From the NCBI RefSeq assembly GCF_028769735.1, contig NC_088172.1, positions 65,069,075 to 65,133,074 on the forward strand: a stretch of 64,000 nt of DNA, read 5' to 3'. How positions within the stretch are numbered: the first letter of the stretch is position 1; each line of letters begins with the position of its first letter. Below the pieces are notes generated by a model. That model did no database searches. It saw only the letters and a list, made by a program, of their open reading frames with translations, and was not told the DNA's origin. Both the position numbers and the translations under genes were made by a program. This document shows positions 24,330 to 36,010 of the stretch, piece by piece. Source of the DNA: Zonotrichia leucophrys gambelii. Its lineage: Eukaryota; Chordata; Aves; Passeriformes; Passerellidae.

Positions 24330-24959
24330 GGAAATATTATTATATAACTAACATATATAACTATAGTCACTTTTGCTCTTTGCTCATTGATTTGCAGGAA
24401 TAGTTATCTTCATCCCTTTTTATAATACTACATTGGGTTACAATTTTTTGTTGTAAGAGGCATTAGTGCTGAACAATGTGGTGACTCTTCTTAAAACCCA
24501 ATAGCTTCCTCTAAAGGATGTTATAAGGGACAAAATTTAGAAAATTGATAAGGGAAAGCTAAACTTCACTAAATTGGTGTCTGGAGTTGCTAAAGACAAT
24601 GAACACAAATTTTTAAACTACAGTAGTAACAAAAGAAATCCTGTTGATATGATAAATATTAAGAGTTGAAGATTACAAAAATTGATTACTCAGATGTGGA
24701 AAAATAGATATTTCACAGATTTTTTTCCTTTTCTTGACGTACTCCTATTTTCAAAGAAGTATCTTTCAGACACTGAGGTACTGGAAGAAAAACAAGGCAA
24801 CATTTTCAGTGATAGCCATTCATGAAACATCAGGGATCAGTAACTTACACACAGAAATTCAGACACCACTGACTGATGAAATCCTCAGTTTGTTGACATT
24901 CAGTTTAAATCCACCTCAGAGCCGGATATTCCGGCTGTAAAGGGTGCAAAACATTCAAA

Positions 24960-25190
24960 GAGAGAAAGTAGGATGATTCAAGAAACAGTGACCCAATTAG
25001 CCTACCATTTATCTGAGGCAAATAATGCTTAGACTAGTAATGATTTCAATCAATAAGGAATTAGATGATGGAAATATTTTTTGGATTAATGACACCAAAC
25101 AAAGTTGAACTTGCCAGATAACTGACAACTACTTTAATGAGATTCAAAGACTTTAAAATTCAACTTTTAAAAATAACTATGGAAATAAAA
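24960..25190 (+). repeat. Decayed LINE (CR1-like) reverse transcriptase segment
   Basis: AAACAGTGACCCAATTAGCC and the bases after it translate as R-N-S-D-P-I-S-L-P. This resembles the YRPISLTS block of non-LTR reverse transcriptases of the CR1 group. Downstream ATTAATGACACCAAACAAAG matches the usual continuation only loosely. There are many stops, so it is a dead remnant. It may belong to the same insertion as the 3' end at 25880-26128. Confidence 0.4.
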
Positions 25191-25879
25191 TATACTTCAT
25201 ACAGCACTAATGCTATGGGACACAAAATAGGACTGAAATTCTTTAAAATATCACAACAGGTCATATTATAAACAGATCAAGAGGTAGACATTGGCATGTA
25301 TGGAAAAAAATGTATCTCTGCATAATTATCTTTCAATGAGATTGTTCCTAGTGTGCTTGTCAACAGCCAGATGCAAGCCTCATCCTGCTTATCTTGGAGT
25401 AAAAATTGCCCTTCTAAATGTAAATTTACATAAAAAGATTAGTGGAATGCTTCAGGACACAGCAGTTCATATGCAGCAATCTGTGTCCAACAAAACATCT
25501 TTAAAACTCCAAAACAGTGCATACTTAGGAGGAAAATAGGTGAGCCACTCCTGGAAAAAGTGGGTTTACCTCCTGAAATATGACAATTTTGGAAAGGGGG
25601 GGCACTTACAGTGGACAAGCTGCTTGAGCTATGGCAAAGGGGTCAAAGCAGTCCTTGGGTGCCTGCACAGGATTTGCATGTGACAGCAGTCAATCCTCAC
25701 TTAATAGCTAAGAAAGATCAAGGAAGTGGTTTTCACTGAACACCTTAAGGAGTTCAACCAAACAAAAAAAAAATATAGACACAAGTTCGTGAAGAAATAC
25801 TTTCACAAGGTGAAAAAGTCAGGTTCAGGAAGGCCAAATCAGGCAAAAATGGACATGGAAGCAAGGCACACTCAAATAA
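25191..25879. other. Sequence between two LINE remnants
   Basis: This is AT-rich sequence with no recognisable motif. It may be the eroded middle of one CR1-like copy, since the flanking segments have the expected order and orientation, or it may be unrelated DNA between two copies. No gene was recognised. Confidence 0.35.
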
Positions 25880-26128
25880 GAAATTAGGTACATGTTTTTC
25901 AAACTTAAGGTCATTAAAATACTGGCACAAACTACCACAGGAGGTACCAGTTTCCTTTTTTTTTTCCTTTAATTTCTACTCATTAAAGCGGGATGGGCGA
26001 TCTGTTTTAATCAAGTACAGGTAATTAGGCTCAATATGGGAATAACTGGGAAAAAATATGATGGCATATGGTACACAGAAAGAGCAGATGATCTAAAAAT
26101 CCCTGTGGTCTTTGACTCTGTGCAAATA
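25880..26128 (+). repeat. Ancient CR1 3' end (turtle/archosaur-type)
   Basis: Landmarks match the old sauropsid CR1 3' end in order: TGGCACAAACTACCACAGGA, then GATCTGTTTTAATCAAG, GTAATTAGGCTCAATATGGG, AATAACTGGG, GATGGCATATGGTACACAG, GCAGATGATCTAAAAATCCC and a terminal TTTGACTCTGTG. A short T-rich insertion lies near 25955-25970. The copy is well diverged and 5' truncated. Confidence 0.7.
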
Positions 26129-27189
26129 TGATATCTGTCTGATCAAATTTAGTGCCAGCCAAGTGCAGACCTCCAATTCTAGGCTTGCCCTAGGACTGTC
26201 TTCAATGTCTTTGGAGCCAGGCAGGTCAGCCTAGTGTTACCTTAGGCATCACAAGTGGATGGACTCATTGAAGCAATGGAATGTTGAAACTGAGCAAGTT
26301 TACAGTATCTACCAGCTGCGACTGGGTCTGGCTGGGTTGAAGGAGGAGGTAGGCAGCAGTAGATGTTAACCTTTTGGCAATGACTGTATACAGATACACT
26401 GTATACAGTGGCAGGCCAAATCTAGATAATCAGCAAGATCAGTGGGAGGATTCTCACTGATTTAAGCTGATTTAGGATTATGCCAAACCAGTGTGATGAT
26501 ATTTCCACTTATTTAGATAGGAATAATTCCAATCCAGAGGAAGTGATAAAGGGTTTAATATAAATACCATACACATGCTGCTAATGGAAGCTGATGGCGC
26601 AGTCATTCTAATTCAGCAGCTATTACGTGCTGAATGCTCCTCTTTGGCATGTCAGACATACTAGGCTTTTAAATATTTACCATACTGTAGACTCATAGAT
26701 TGCAATGTCATCTTTGCTGTTACCTGTGACACAGAGCCTGGGCTTTGCTTACAAAAAAGCTGTGGGGGGGAAACGCTGCAAAACTGAAGAGCACGTAGGG
26801 TCAGGCCCAAGGCAACAGGAGGCACAAACCACCAAGCCCAGACTGACACGCAGGCCCCTCCCTGCTCCCCTCGATGCCTTAGAGCAAACGGCCTTGCAAC
26901 CCATGCTGGCAACAGGGCTGTCCCCTTCCATCCGAATGGCTCCAGCACATGGTGTGGTGTTGAGTCAAGCTGCCCTCTCCAGAACTAGCCAGCAACACTG
27001 CCTTCTCCTTCATATTGCATCCAAGGAATGTATTAAAACTAATCAAAGCCATTTCCTTTAGCAGGCACTTGTTGTCTGCAAGTTAAAAAAAAAAAGAATG
27101 AGTTAAAGGCAGGACATCAGACACGATGTTCAATTTCCTGTCTTTTGTGGTCAGTATCTTATAATACTCAGACATTATTTCCAAGCTGT
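26129..27189. other. Intergenic, no gene recognised
   Basis: It includes CTGTATACAG written twice in close succession near 26384-26410, a local palindrome duplication. Overlapping open frames at 26660-27060 are GC-driven and have no domain. Confidence 0.5.
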
Positions 27190-27550
27190 AGTGGAGAATG
27201 ATATAGATTTGTATTTATTAATGATTTTAGTGAATGTGGGGCCCAGTCACTCTTGCGTGCAGTTTTGCTTTTTAGGATTTTTTTTCATGTTCTGTTGTTC
27301 TTGCTGCTGCAAACACTTGTGCCTGGCGAAAAAAAGAATTAAAACGGGGAGGAAAATAGATCAGCCTCTATCAATTGGCCTGTTCAGCAAAGAAGGAATA
27401 GATTTTACTCTAATCTGTACCATTAGCATAACAAGAGAAATGCTGGAGCAGTTGTTAATAACAGCAAAGAGGTTGTTTAAGTCAAGCATGTGTTTCAGCT
27501 CCACGGGCTGATTAATCTTGTCACCATTTTTTTCTTTTTTTGGTTCAGAA
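27190..27550. promoter_or_regulatory. Candidate conserved non-coding block upstream of the CpG island
   Basis: A repeat-free, AT-rich stretch has several homeodomain-type cores (TTATTAATGAT near 27217, CTGATTAATC near 27507, TCAATTGG near 27371). It abuts the CpG island. This resembles developmental enhancers or promoter-flanking DNA, but the call is inference from composition only. Confidence 0.25.
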
Positions 27551-27769
27551 AACTTTTCACTGGAGGCAGTGGGGAAGGGAGGGGGAGTTAAAAAAAAAAA
27601 AGAGGCATCAGAATAGCCACGTCCCCGCCTTCAAACCTGTCTCTGTGTCTACCCTTACTTCTGCCTGGATTAGTCGACATAAAGCTGTTTTCTACAGGCA
27701 GGGCCCTCAATGGCAAGTTAAATTCAGACAGATTGTGAGGAGTGGAGAACATGGGCCTGAGAAAAGGGA

Positions 27770-28270
27770 CCCGGCTCCCGCCCTGACCCCGCTTTGTTCC
27801 CCCGCCGTGGTCACCTGCCACCCCGCACAAAGGCCCGCGCCGCCGCCACCGCCGCGGCCGCCGCCGTGCCGCCCTGACCCGCCACGGCCCTATTGGCTGC
27901 CGCCCGCTGTTGCCGGGGAAGGAAGGCCGGCGAGAGGCCAGAGAAGGCCGGCAAAGGCCAGAGGAGGCTGCAGGAAGGATCGCAGCCGGCCCCGCTGCTG
28001 GGCGCTGCTGCAGTGGCGGCCGGAGGCCTCACGGGCCATGGGAAGGGGGTCACTCGTGGCCGCGAGACCTGAGGCGAGCACCTGGGCGGCAGAGGGGGCG
28101 ATCAGCCGCGATCTGCTCCCCTTGTGACCCCTTCCCCATCCGGGCCAGGCCTCTCCTGCCGCTACTGCGCTGTATTTCCAGCTCTGTTTCGCAGGGCGGG
28201 AGCTGGAGCCGCTTGGCTAAACCCACAGCAAACAGAGGGTGGGTGAGCAGGGGCGGCCAGCGGCTCTCGC
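27770..28270. promoter_or_regulatory. Orphan CpG island, candidate promoter
   Basis: By eye there are about 40 CpG dinucleotides in 27780-28140, against a CpG-poor background elsewhere. A CCGCCGCC-rich core lies at 27838-27870. An inverted CCAAT box (ATTGG) is at 27892-27896 and GC-box-like GGGGCGG is near 28250. The island lies about 26 kb beyond the DLL1 poly(A) site and no recognisable coding exon follows on either strand. On the minus strand a donor-like CAG|GTGACC is present near 27811-27817. It could be the promoter of a long non-coding RNA or of a gene whose exons are outside view. Direction cannot be decided. Confidence 0.6.
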
Positions 28271-28440
28271 TTGCCATCCAAACCTGCCCGCACACAGCAG
28301 GGGCCCTTTCCAGTTTGCAAACGGATGTGCTGGCAGTCATGCTGCAGGCAGGAGGAGAGGCAACAGCTCCTCACCTAAATACCCTGCACACCCATCCTAA
28401 AAGGAATTTTGTCCATACTTGTTCCTGCTGCTGGAACAAC

Positions 28441-28465
28441 GGGGGGGGGGGGGGGGGGGGGGGGG
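28441..28465 (+). repeat. G25 homopolymer
   Basis: Twenty-five consecutive G residues lie about 200 bases beyond the CpG island. The tract is G-quadruplex-capable. Its exact length may reflect assembly or sequencing uncertainty. Confidence 0.85.
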
Positions 28466-31289
28466 AAAGACTGCTGCAGTATTTCCTGACACGCGAAAAC
28501 ATTTATACACAGGCTTTTCTGTAAATGTGCCAGCGCTGCTCTTCACTCAGGGCAGCTGCTGGCAGCCTGGCTGACGCTGGTTCAGGTGGGGCTTGTGCCC
28601 CTGGCTGGTACCTCTCACAGCAGCTGTGTGCTGGCTCCAGCCGGGCCACCAGCAGAGAGCGGTGAAAATGAAAAGCATCAGAGTCTGTGTGGTTGGCCTG
28701 AAGCTGGAAAAAATACCCAGTGAGGCTCGTTGAAGCTGTATTAAGCCAATAGGGTGCAAATCTCTTTCTGTGGAAAGCAGTGCTTATGTGCTTCCTCACA
28801 TCACATCTGGGGTTTGCTGTGTTTTACTGAAGATCTTGAGAAGGTCATAGTGCCCTTCGTGACAGGTCTTAGTTTGGTTCACCTTGTTACAGGTGAACCT
28901 GTAAGTATAATAAACACAGAGGTCCTCCTGCAAAAGTCAGTAAAGGATCCCATATCTTAATGGCAGTAGCAAAGGAAGCAGTGGTGCCTCAGGGACCTAC
29001 AGACTCAGGAATGGTGGGTGGTAGGTTTGCAGCAACTTAGCTCTCACAGATGACCTGGGAGGCATCTGTAGCTTCTAATCTGTCGTTCAGAGCATTTGTA
29101 TGTTACAATCCTGCTCAACATCACAAGTCGTGTTTTCTGGCTGCTAAGATAATTTTATTGCTTTCTGCCTATGGATATAAAGTTTTATAAAAGTGGATCA
29201 TACACAGTTTGTACATGGGAATTCCTTCACATACATGCTTTTTCATCCTCCATTTTTAAAAAAGAACTGGTGAATTTCTCCATTGCTCAGATTTTGTAGC
29301 CATTGTGGAGACTAGATGCTAAGTCCAGGGGTCCTGCTCTAGATAGTCTGTGCTTCCCCAGGCTCATCTCATTTTAGTGGTAGAAAAGCTGGAAGTGAGT
29401 AACCCAGACATGTTTTCCTGTTACCTGTTGTCTGTGGAAAAAGGGTTTCAGACTGCAGAGAGGACCTTGATCATGGATGCAACAATGTATTTTAAATGGT
29501 CTTAACCAGCAGCAACTCAGCAGATTTGTTGTCTAACATCATGCCTGGCTTAGCCTCTTCAGTGCCCTTATTCTCCCTAAACTTGTTACATGCTCAGAGA
29601 GAACACAAACCAGTTTTAAATCAGAAGTCCTCATTTAAATTTATGGTAAAACTGAAAATAGACGTTAAATAACTTGCAAATGTTTGAAGGCAAGGTGATC
29701 TGGTGCTAAAGGTGTATGTCTGTACAGTGCTTGTTCATGTTCCTTCCATGCTCTTACTGCACTTGGCCTTATTTGAACTGGCAGTGTAAAAACACAGTTG
29801 AAATAGCTCGAGTCCCCATTTAAAATAGGAATCACAGAGATATTAAATGCTACCATTTTTTCCTTTCCTCACTATTTTTCCACCCAAAAATGTAGTAGAG
29901 ATGATGCAAAATACAAATGAGACTAAGAAACAGTAGCCAAATGCAGTCTTGCAAATGCTTCTCTGATATTTGTTTTGTCACCATGTGCTGTATTGCACTG
30001 CCTGACAATTCCTTGAGACTAAGTGGAAGGAGAAAAGATGATGTGGGGAGTGGGGGGCTTAGTTTAAAAAAACCTTCGTCACAAGTTCCATTGTTGTTTT
30101 TCCCCTCCCTCTCTCCAGTATTTTGATCAGCACTAAAATGGATTTAAAAATTCAGCTAATTATTAGTACTGCTTCCAGAGTCAGCCACCTTGGTTACTTT
30201 AACTACTATGAAATTTTAAAAGTACCTCTGAAGGGATTAAGTGTGATTTTATGTACAGTCAGTAGCTCCAAATTAATGAAAAGGTGAAGAGAAAAAAAAG
30301 AGGATAAGAGATGCATCAACACATTTGGGGAGATAAAATATCACTTGTGATCTATGTGTTATAGGGAGAGATATTTACAATGCTTATGAGGATATAGAAA
30401 ATGCCATAAATACAGATGTAAGTGATAACTACATTAGTGGAAAGTCCAAAGTGTTACAGATGACTCAGGGAGAATGGCAGAGGCACATACACAGGAGAGG
30501 TGTGATGTCTCTTTTAATAGCTCTGCTTCTCTACGTGAAGATTTATGTGAACAGAATTGACTTGAAAAATCCAACCGCTAGGAACCTGGCTGTCTTTTAA
30601 GTGGGTTTTGGTCAGAAGGTACATGAGGGCAATAATTTCACCCAATTGTAAACGTGGTTTTACTAGTAACATCTGTTGCGCTTTCTTTCTCCTTGCCCCA
30701 TAGTGGGCTATTCTGAGCTGACACCAAGGATATTGTCGTGAGTTAAAAGTGGCTCTCTGGAGACGGGACCATTCTGCGCTTCCAGGCTCGTACTCCAAAA
30801 GTTCCCAGGAGAAGTGCTTGACACACTAACTGTTTGACAGAAGGACAAGGCAAGATGACAGCTTGGGACGCCTATGTCCATCAGAAGTCTCAGTCTGTAT
30901 CCCACTAGCAGAGGGTATTTAAAGATCAGACACATAAATAATAGCATTCACACACATTTGGTTACAATGCTTAATAGCCGTATCAGGAATCAGGAGAAAA
31001 AACAATGCATCCTTTATAGTATTTTTAAAGGAATTAAAACTGCTAGTTGGGACATTTTTTGCTTTTTGTATCTTTGCTTGTTTTTAAACCTTGACTTAAT
31101 GCCAAACTGTCACTATTTTAAAAGCAAAAAACAATAAAACCAACCCCAAACCTAAACCAAAACAACTTAACAACAACAACAACAAAAAATCTGCCTAATT
31201 TTCCCATCCATTGCAAGCTCTGAAGCTTTTTCTACCAAAAATGGTCCAGCCTATTTCTTTTTATTTTAATGGTTTGATGCATAGGAAAA
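28466..31289. other. Intergenic, no gene recognised
   Basis: Mixed-composition DNA with short open frames only. A C/A-rich low-complexity patch lies at about 31135-31187, ending in (AAC)n. Confidence 0.5.
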
Positions 31290-31720
31290 GGGTTAACTGC
31301 ATAACTCAATCACACAATATCTTAGATTACAGATAGCCTGCAAGAAAAGGTTTTGCAGCGTGGTAATAACTACCATTGCATCGTGGGAACAGGCTGTGGC
31401 AGACAATGATGGAATTGACAATGGTGCATACAAAGGCCACCTTTGGGAGAAACCATATCTCACAGCATGCTGGGAAAAGTGAGAAATAGTAGCAGATGCT
31501 GTCAGGACTATAAGCAACAGATGCCTCCTGGCCAGCGTTCAGCCAGTACAACCAGATCACACCATTCATAAGCAGGGAACATTTTTTTTTCTCCCTCTCT
31601 TTGTAGGAGGGAGGTAGCAAATACAAATATTGCAGAGGAATTAAAAACAGCAGATGGTGGCAGCAGGATTTGATGAGATCAGGGTCAGGTATGGGTATAC
31701 ATTTGGTAGTGGCATTAATC
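31290..31720. promoter_or_regulatory. Candidate neural/Notch-responsive enhancer block
   Basis: The block has one full RBPJ consensus, CGTGGGAA, at 31382-31389. It has three CAGATG E-boxes of proneural type (31493-31498, 31518-31523, 31651-31656) and SOX-type ACAATG(G)/ACAAAGG at 31403, 31418 and 31430. GCATGCTGGGAA at 31465-31476 resembles part of the ZNF143 site. No repeat or coding signal overlaps. Motif co-occurrence in the DLL1 flank is suggestive, but function is inference. Confidence 0.3.
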
Positions 31721-31849
31721 ATCCTTTCCCTTTGGGAACTGAAAGTTCAGGCCACTAACACAGCATTAAATTGACCACCTTCAGGTTATGTTTTACTTAC
31801 CCAGTCACCCTCAATACCCCCTTGTCATCCTCCCCCCTCTTGAACAGCA

Positions 31850-32420
31850 TGGCCGCATAGCTCTCTCGTGCAAGGCTCTGGTAGATTTAAGAGAGTTTAA
31901 AAGAACATATGTTCAATATTTGGTTAATTCAATTTGTGCTTAAATCATTAATAAGCCAGCCAATCCCGAACAGGAAACGTTAAAAGCCTCCTATTAAACC
32001 CACTGCATTATCTCCCTCTCTCTCTCTCTATTTCTCTCTCTCTCCCCCTCCCCCTCTCTCCCTCTCTCCCTCTATCCCTCTCTCCCTCTCTCTCATGCCA
32101 AGCTGGTTGTTTTCACCTACAAATGCTCTCTGTTTATTACCCGCTTGAATATATTTGGTCACCTTTCATCTTCCATGTATTGCTCGAAACATTTAGCCTA
32201 TAGCTCCTGTCGTAAATGCTCCAAAGGAAATGAGGAGGTAAATAATACAGCTCTCTTGGAAAAACAAAGTTGGAAGTGTAAATGAGCTTTCTTGCATGGG
32301 TTGCTCAGTGCATTGGGTTCAATACAGTCAGATCATTAAAGGAATGTAAATGAACAGTTCATTTCAGAAAGTGACACAGATTCCTTTTCAGAAGCTTGTT
32401 TCAGATTTTAGTTTTAAGAG
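31850..32420. promoter_or_regulatory. Candidate conserved non-coding element split by a CT repeat
   Basis: AT-rich, repeat-free sequence flanks both sides of a CT-rich microsatellite. It has homeodomain-type cores (GGTTAATTC near 31922, AATCATTAATAAG near 31944, GATCATTAAAGG near 32332) and sustained low-CpG composition. It looks like developmental non-coding DNA. Only cross-species alignment could confirm this. Confidence 0.3.
32011..32094. repeat. CT-rich (TC)n/(CCCTCT)n microsatellite
   Basis: An 84-base uninterrupted polypyrimidine stretch of TC, CCCTCT and CCCCCT units with two A interruptions. Confidence 0.9.
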
Positions 32421-32607
32421 TGGTTTGAACTTGTTACAGGTCTCTGCATGAAGACTTGTCAAACCTCTGAGATAATTTTACAAAACCAAAGTGTATTTTC
32501 TCCCAGTCATTGCTCTATTACTGGATTGTTGAGTAAACAGGATAGTGATGATGGTATAATCATTCCAGTGCTAGGGTTGTGGGTTTATTTGGCAATTAAA
32601 AGAACAC

Positions 32608-32770
32608 AGTCCAGTAATTAGAGGATCTGCGTTCTAGCATTGTCTGTGATGCTGGTTTCCTCACCTTAGGTAGGTGATATTTTTTCCATTCCTCCATTTT
32701 CTCTGTTGTGAAATTGACATTTTCATTATACCCGCATCAAAGGAGTAGTGTGGATGGTTAAACAAATTAT
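32608..32770 (+). repeat. MIR-like SINE remnant
   Basis: CAGTAATTAGAGGATCTGCG, TTCTAGCATT, CTCACCTTAGGTAGGTGATA, CCATTCCTCCATTTTCT and a trailing GTGTGGATGGTTAAA follow the order of the MIR consensus. It is heavily diverged. Confidence 0.4.
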
Positions 32771-33699
32771 TCTTCATTTGCCCAGTGAGTTTCTGGAGTC
32801 TGAAAAACATGCCCAGTAGGCATGTTGTGTCAGATGCCAAAGTCTGACAGTGAGGCGCTTGTAATCTGAAACTTTGACACATAAAATGTAGGTCCTGAAA
32901 TTCAAGGTGCAGGAGAGGTGAGACTTGACTTCCCTTTATTGAATTTCTTTTTTCGAACTCTGGCCCCAGGCTTGTGCAGGGTGTTCTGGGAAGACACCCA
33001 GCATTGCTCCAGCACCCTGACTTTCCAGGCCAGTGGACCTTCCTGGCCACCCAAAGCATTGATTCCCTAGAGACATAACAGGGTATCTGGCAATGAGTTG
33101 TGGGTCAAATCAGGTCCTCCAATAAAACCATCAGATTTAACTTGACATGATTTGGTCGATATTTGCTATGCGGATGTTAAAGTTCTGCATTCTCATTAGA
33201 GGTTTTTCTTTTAATTCTAATTCTAAAATTCATCCTGTCCATGCTGGGGATGGATTGGAGATTAGGGAGGTACTATTTAATTTATTAATCTGTCTGTTGC
33301 ATAAATATGCTGAGATGAGCAAGAATGAAGAAGATATTTTGTGCCCAGCAGGGGAAGAAAATATTTGCAGTCTCCTTTTCATATGTTTTCCTTCTCCCAG
33401 ACTGCTATCTTCAGCATCATGAAATTCATTTGCCTCAGGGTCTACTCCTAAGGCCAGGTGACTCATCACTACTGAAAGGGTAAAAAACCTGAACTTTCAT
33501 TATTCAACATACTCTTGTGTTGTAATTACTTAACCAAAAATGGGGGAGATCTGTGTTTTCAGTGGGAGATTGCACTGGAGATAGATGTTATTTCCTACTT
33601 ATTCTAGCACACAGAGTACATGAAAAATGAATTGTCTCTGTTAAAAGGCAGAGGGTGTAAAATTAGCAGAAGGGAATGATTTTTTTATGCTAAATTGTT

Positions 33700-33880
33700 T
33701 CACAGAGCTGTGGGCCAGATGGGACAACTAAAAAATTTAGTTTGACCTCATGTTTATCAGAAAAGATTACATTTTTTTCCAGTTACCTTTCTCTCAAGCC
33801 TGGTTGAATGCATGCTTGCCTAAATCACAGCTTGTGCACTCCTGATGCACAGGTGATTATCTAATGAAATTCACAGCTTT
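33700..33880 (-). repeat. Ancient CR1 3' end (turtle/archosaur-type), inverted
   Basis: The + strand shows GGGCCAGATGGGACAACTAA, then TTTAGTTTGACCTCATG, CCAGTTACCTTTCTC and CCTAAATCACAGCTTGTGC. This matches the reverse complement of the same old CR1 3' end found at 25880-26128. Confidence 0.6.
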
Positions 33881-35399
33881 GGGATATTAATAAGTAAAAT
33901 GAATAAATAAAAAAGCAACAGAGACCTGTATGGATAAAAAGATTACCTACATGAACGCTATCCAGTCTTTTATTATGAGTTGTAGGGCTCTTCTTGGACA
34001 TTAACATTCAAAGTATCTACACTACAATATTGAGGGGTTTATGATGCATTTTATTATATTTTTGAAGGCTCTGGCTTTGGCCAATATATTTCTGATACTG
34101 GCAAAGTTATGAGAGAGGAGTATTTATTCTGTTACTGCTGTGATATCCTGCTCTATGGCAGGCTTCTGCTGGATCTTATTGGAGGAGGTATTTGTATTCC
34201 AATCTGGGCAAGCACTGAGTTTACAATTACCAGCAGCTAAATGTCTACAGAGTAGCATAATCTACATGTCTACAGAGACTGCTTTTACTAGTAGATATGG
34301 TTCCTATGACTTAAAGACACCAAGGAACCATCTTGGCTCAGACATCTTTGAAATTTTGAAATGCCTGTGATTTTTTTTGTACAAAGTGCCAGACTGAAAG
34401 TGAATTTTTGTGGAGTCTAAACCAGACCTTTCTTTTCCAGAGGTATGAATAACACACTAAACTAATCCCTAAACCAGACACTACAGAGCCCTGTAAATAT
34501 GAATTTGAATGATGGTGTTTTGGTATCCACATTGAGTTGTGGATCCAGCTGTTCAGAAATGGGAAAAAGATTGTGCTGAATCTTGGACTTCAAGGTACTG
34601 AAATCTTGCACACAGGGTTATAGATTTGTTCTCCTGAAATAACCTTGCTTGTAACAAAATGTCATGTTTAAATGTGTTGGCTAAATGATCCTATTCCATA
34701 TTACCCTTTGATAGGATAAGAAAGATGTTCAGTATTATGTACATGCCACCTGGCCCATAAAAATGCATACTGGGGGCTGGCAACAAAGACATTTCCCAGC
34801 AGAGAAGGCAGAGCCATGTTCTGGGTGGTGCTGGTGGGCTTTGCAGCATAGAGACAGAGATGAATGTAGTCAAGCATGTGGTCAAGACATGTCCATGCTC
34901 CATTGGGAAAATGGCGATTTAGCTTTGGAGACTTTGGAGTGAATGCAGTGCTCTGTGACTCTGGCACAGTGCAATCCATGTAGAGATACAGGTTATCTAG
35001 GGTTACCTCCTCAAAGATCTGGCCTGTCTTTAAAAATACAGACCTCCCTTTTAAACTTATACAGAGATTACCAAAAGCTTTTTAGTGCCTCTGCAGATCA
35101 TGTCTTTGATTGAAGTTCTAACAGCTGGATGAAGCTCTGACCTCCCACACCTGTCTCAGACAATCAGCAAGATCCATTCTTCTACTTTCCAAATTGAAAG
35201 AAAATGGCTTGTTTGAGAACTTTTTTTAAATAGCCAATTGTGTGTAGTCAACACAATTCTTTTCCCTTGCTCTTTCCATAAAGTTTGAGACTCCTGTGCT
35301 TGCTGGTGAAAGCAAAAAATAAAACCCAGATCTTTTGAAGTCTGACCAAGCCTGTGTATTTGTTTTCCTGCTAGTTTTGGGATAAATCCACCCAATAGG
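33881..35399. other. Intergenic, no gene recognised
   Basis: Short open frames only, with no recognisable repeat or regulatory signal. Confidence 0.5.
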
Positions 35400-36010
35400 A
35401 AGTTCTTTTGTTCTAACTTTCTGTCTCAAGGAGCCAATCATCAAACTTCCCCCAGTGCCCACAAGTTCAGCTGTCATTAGTCCTTTCTTCTGAAATGACT
35501 AATTTCCATCACTCCATGTCATCCATGAATGGGAAAGTAATCAGCACCATTTAGAGAGAAAAACCACTTGAGCTGCAAGATCCTTTTCTCTCTGTCGGCT
35601 GATTGTGATTTCATATCTTTTATGTAAAGCAGACTTTCAGAGCTGTTACCTATTTAAGGAATTTTTCAATTAACATTTTTTTTCTTCAAGAGTGACCAGG
35701 GCCTTTCGATTCCATCACAAAGGATTGGCTTACTTTTCATATAACACTGTGCTCAGCTCAGTTCCTTCATCCTGAAAGTCTTTTATTTGGCAGTGATAAT
35801 TTAGTTTAAACCCTCACCAATCAATAGCTGATCAATGCACAGCAGGAGAGGATTTCTATTGAAAACCCATTACACTTCAAGGGACTAAAAATTTCTCATT
35901 TGAACAAAAAGTCCTCCAACCTTATTCAAAATCTGTCTAATTGGCTCTTGGTTAAAAACAAAAATAAGCCTAAATAGGGAAAAAAGTCCCATATGAACAT
36001 TAAGAAGAGA
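35400..36010. promoter_or_regulatory. Candidate conserved non-coding element
   Basis: A 600-base repeat-free AT-rich block contains scattered TAAT/ATTA cores, CCAATCA near 35431-35440 and CCAATCAAT near 35818. There are no repeats and no coding potential. The call is from composition and motifs only. Confidence 0.22.

Noticed and set aside
27540..28524. 195- and 204-codon overlapping open frames across the CpG island
   Set aside because: Arg/Pro/Gly/Ala-rich translations are expected from CpG-island sequence. They overlap in different frames and one runs through the G25 tract as poly-Gly. No known protein was recognised.
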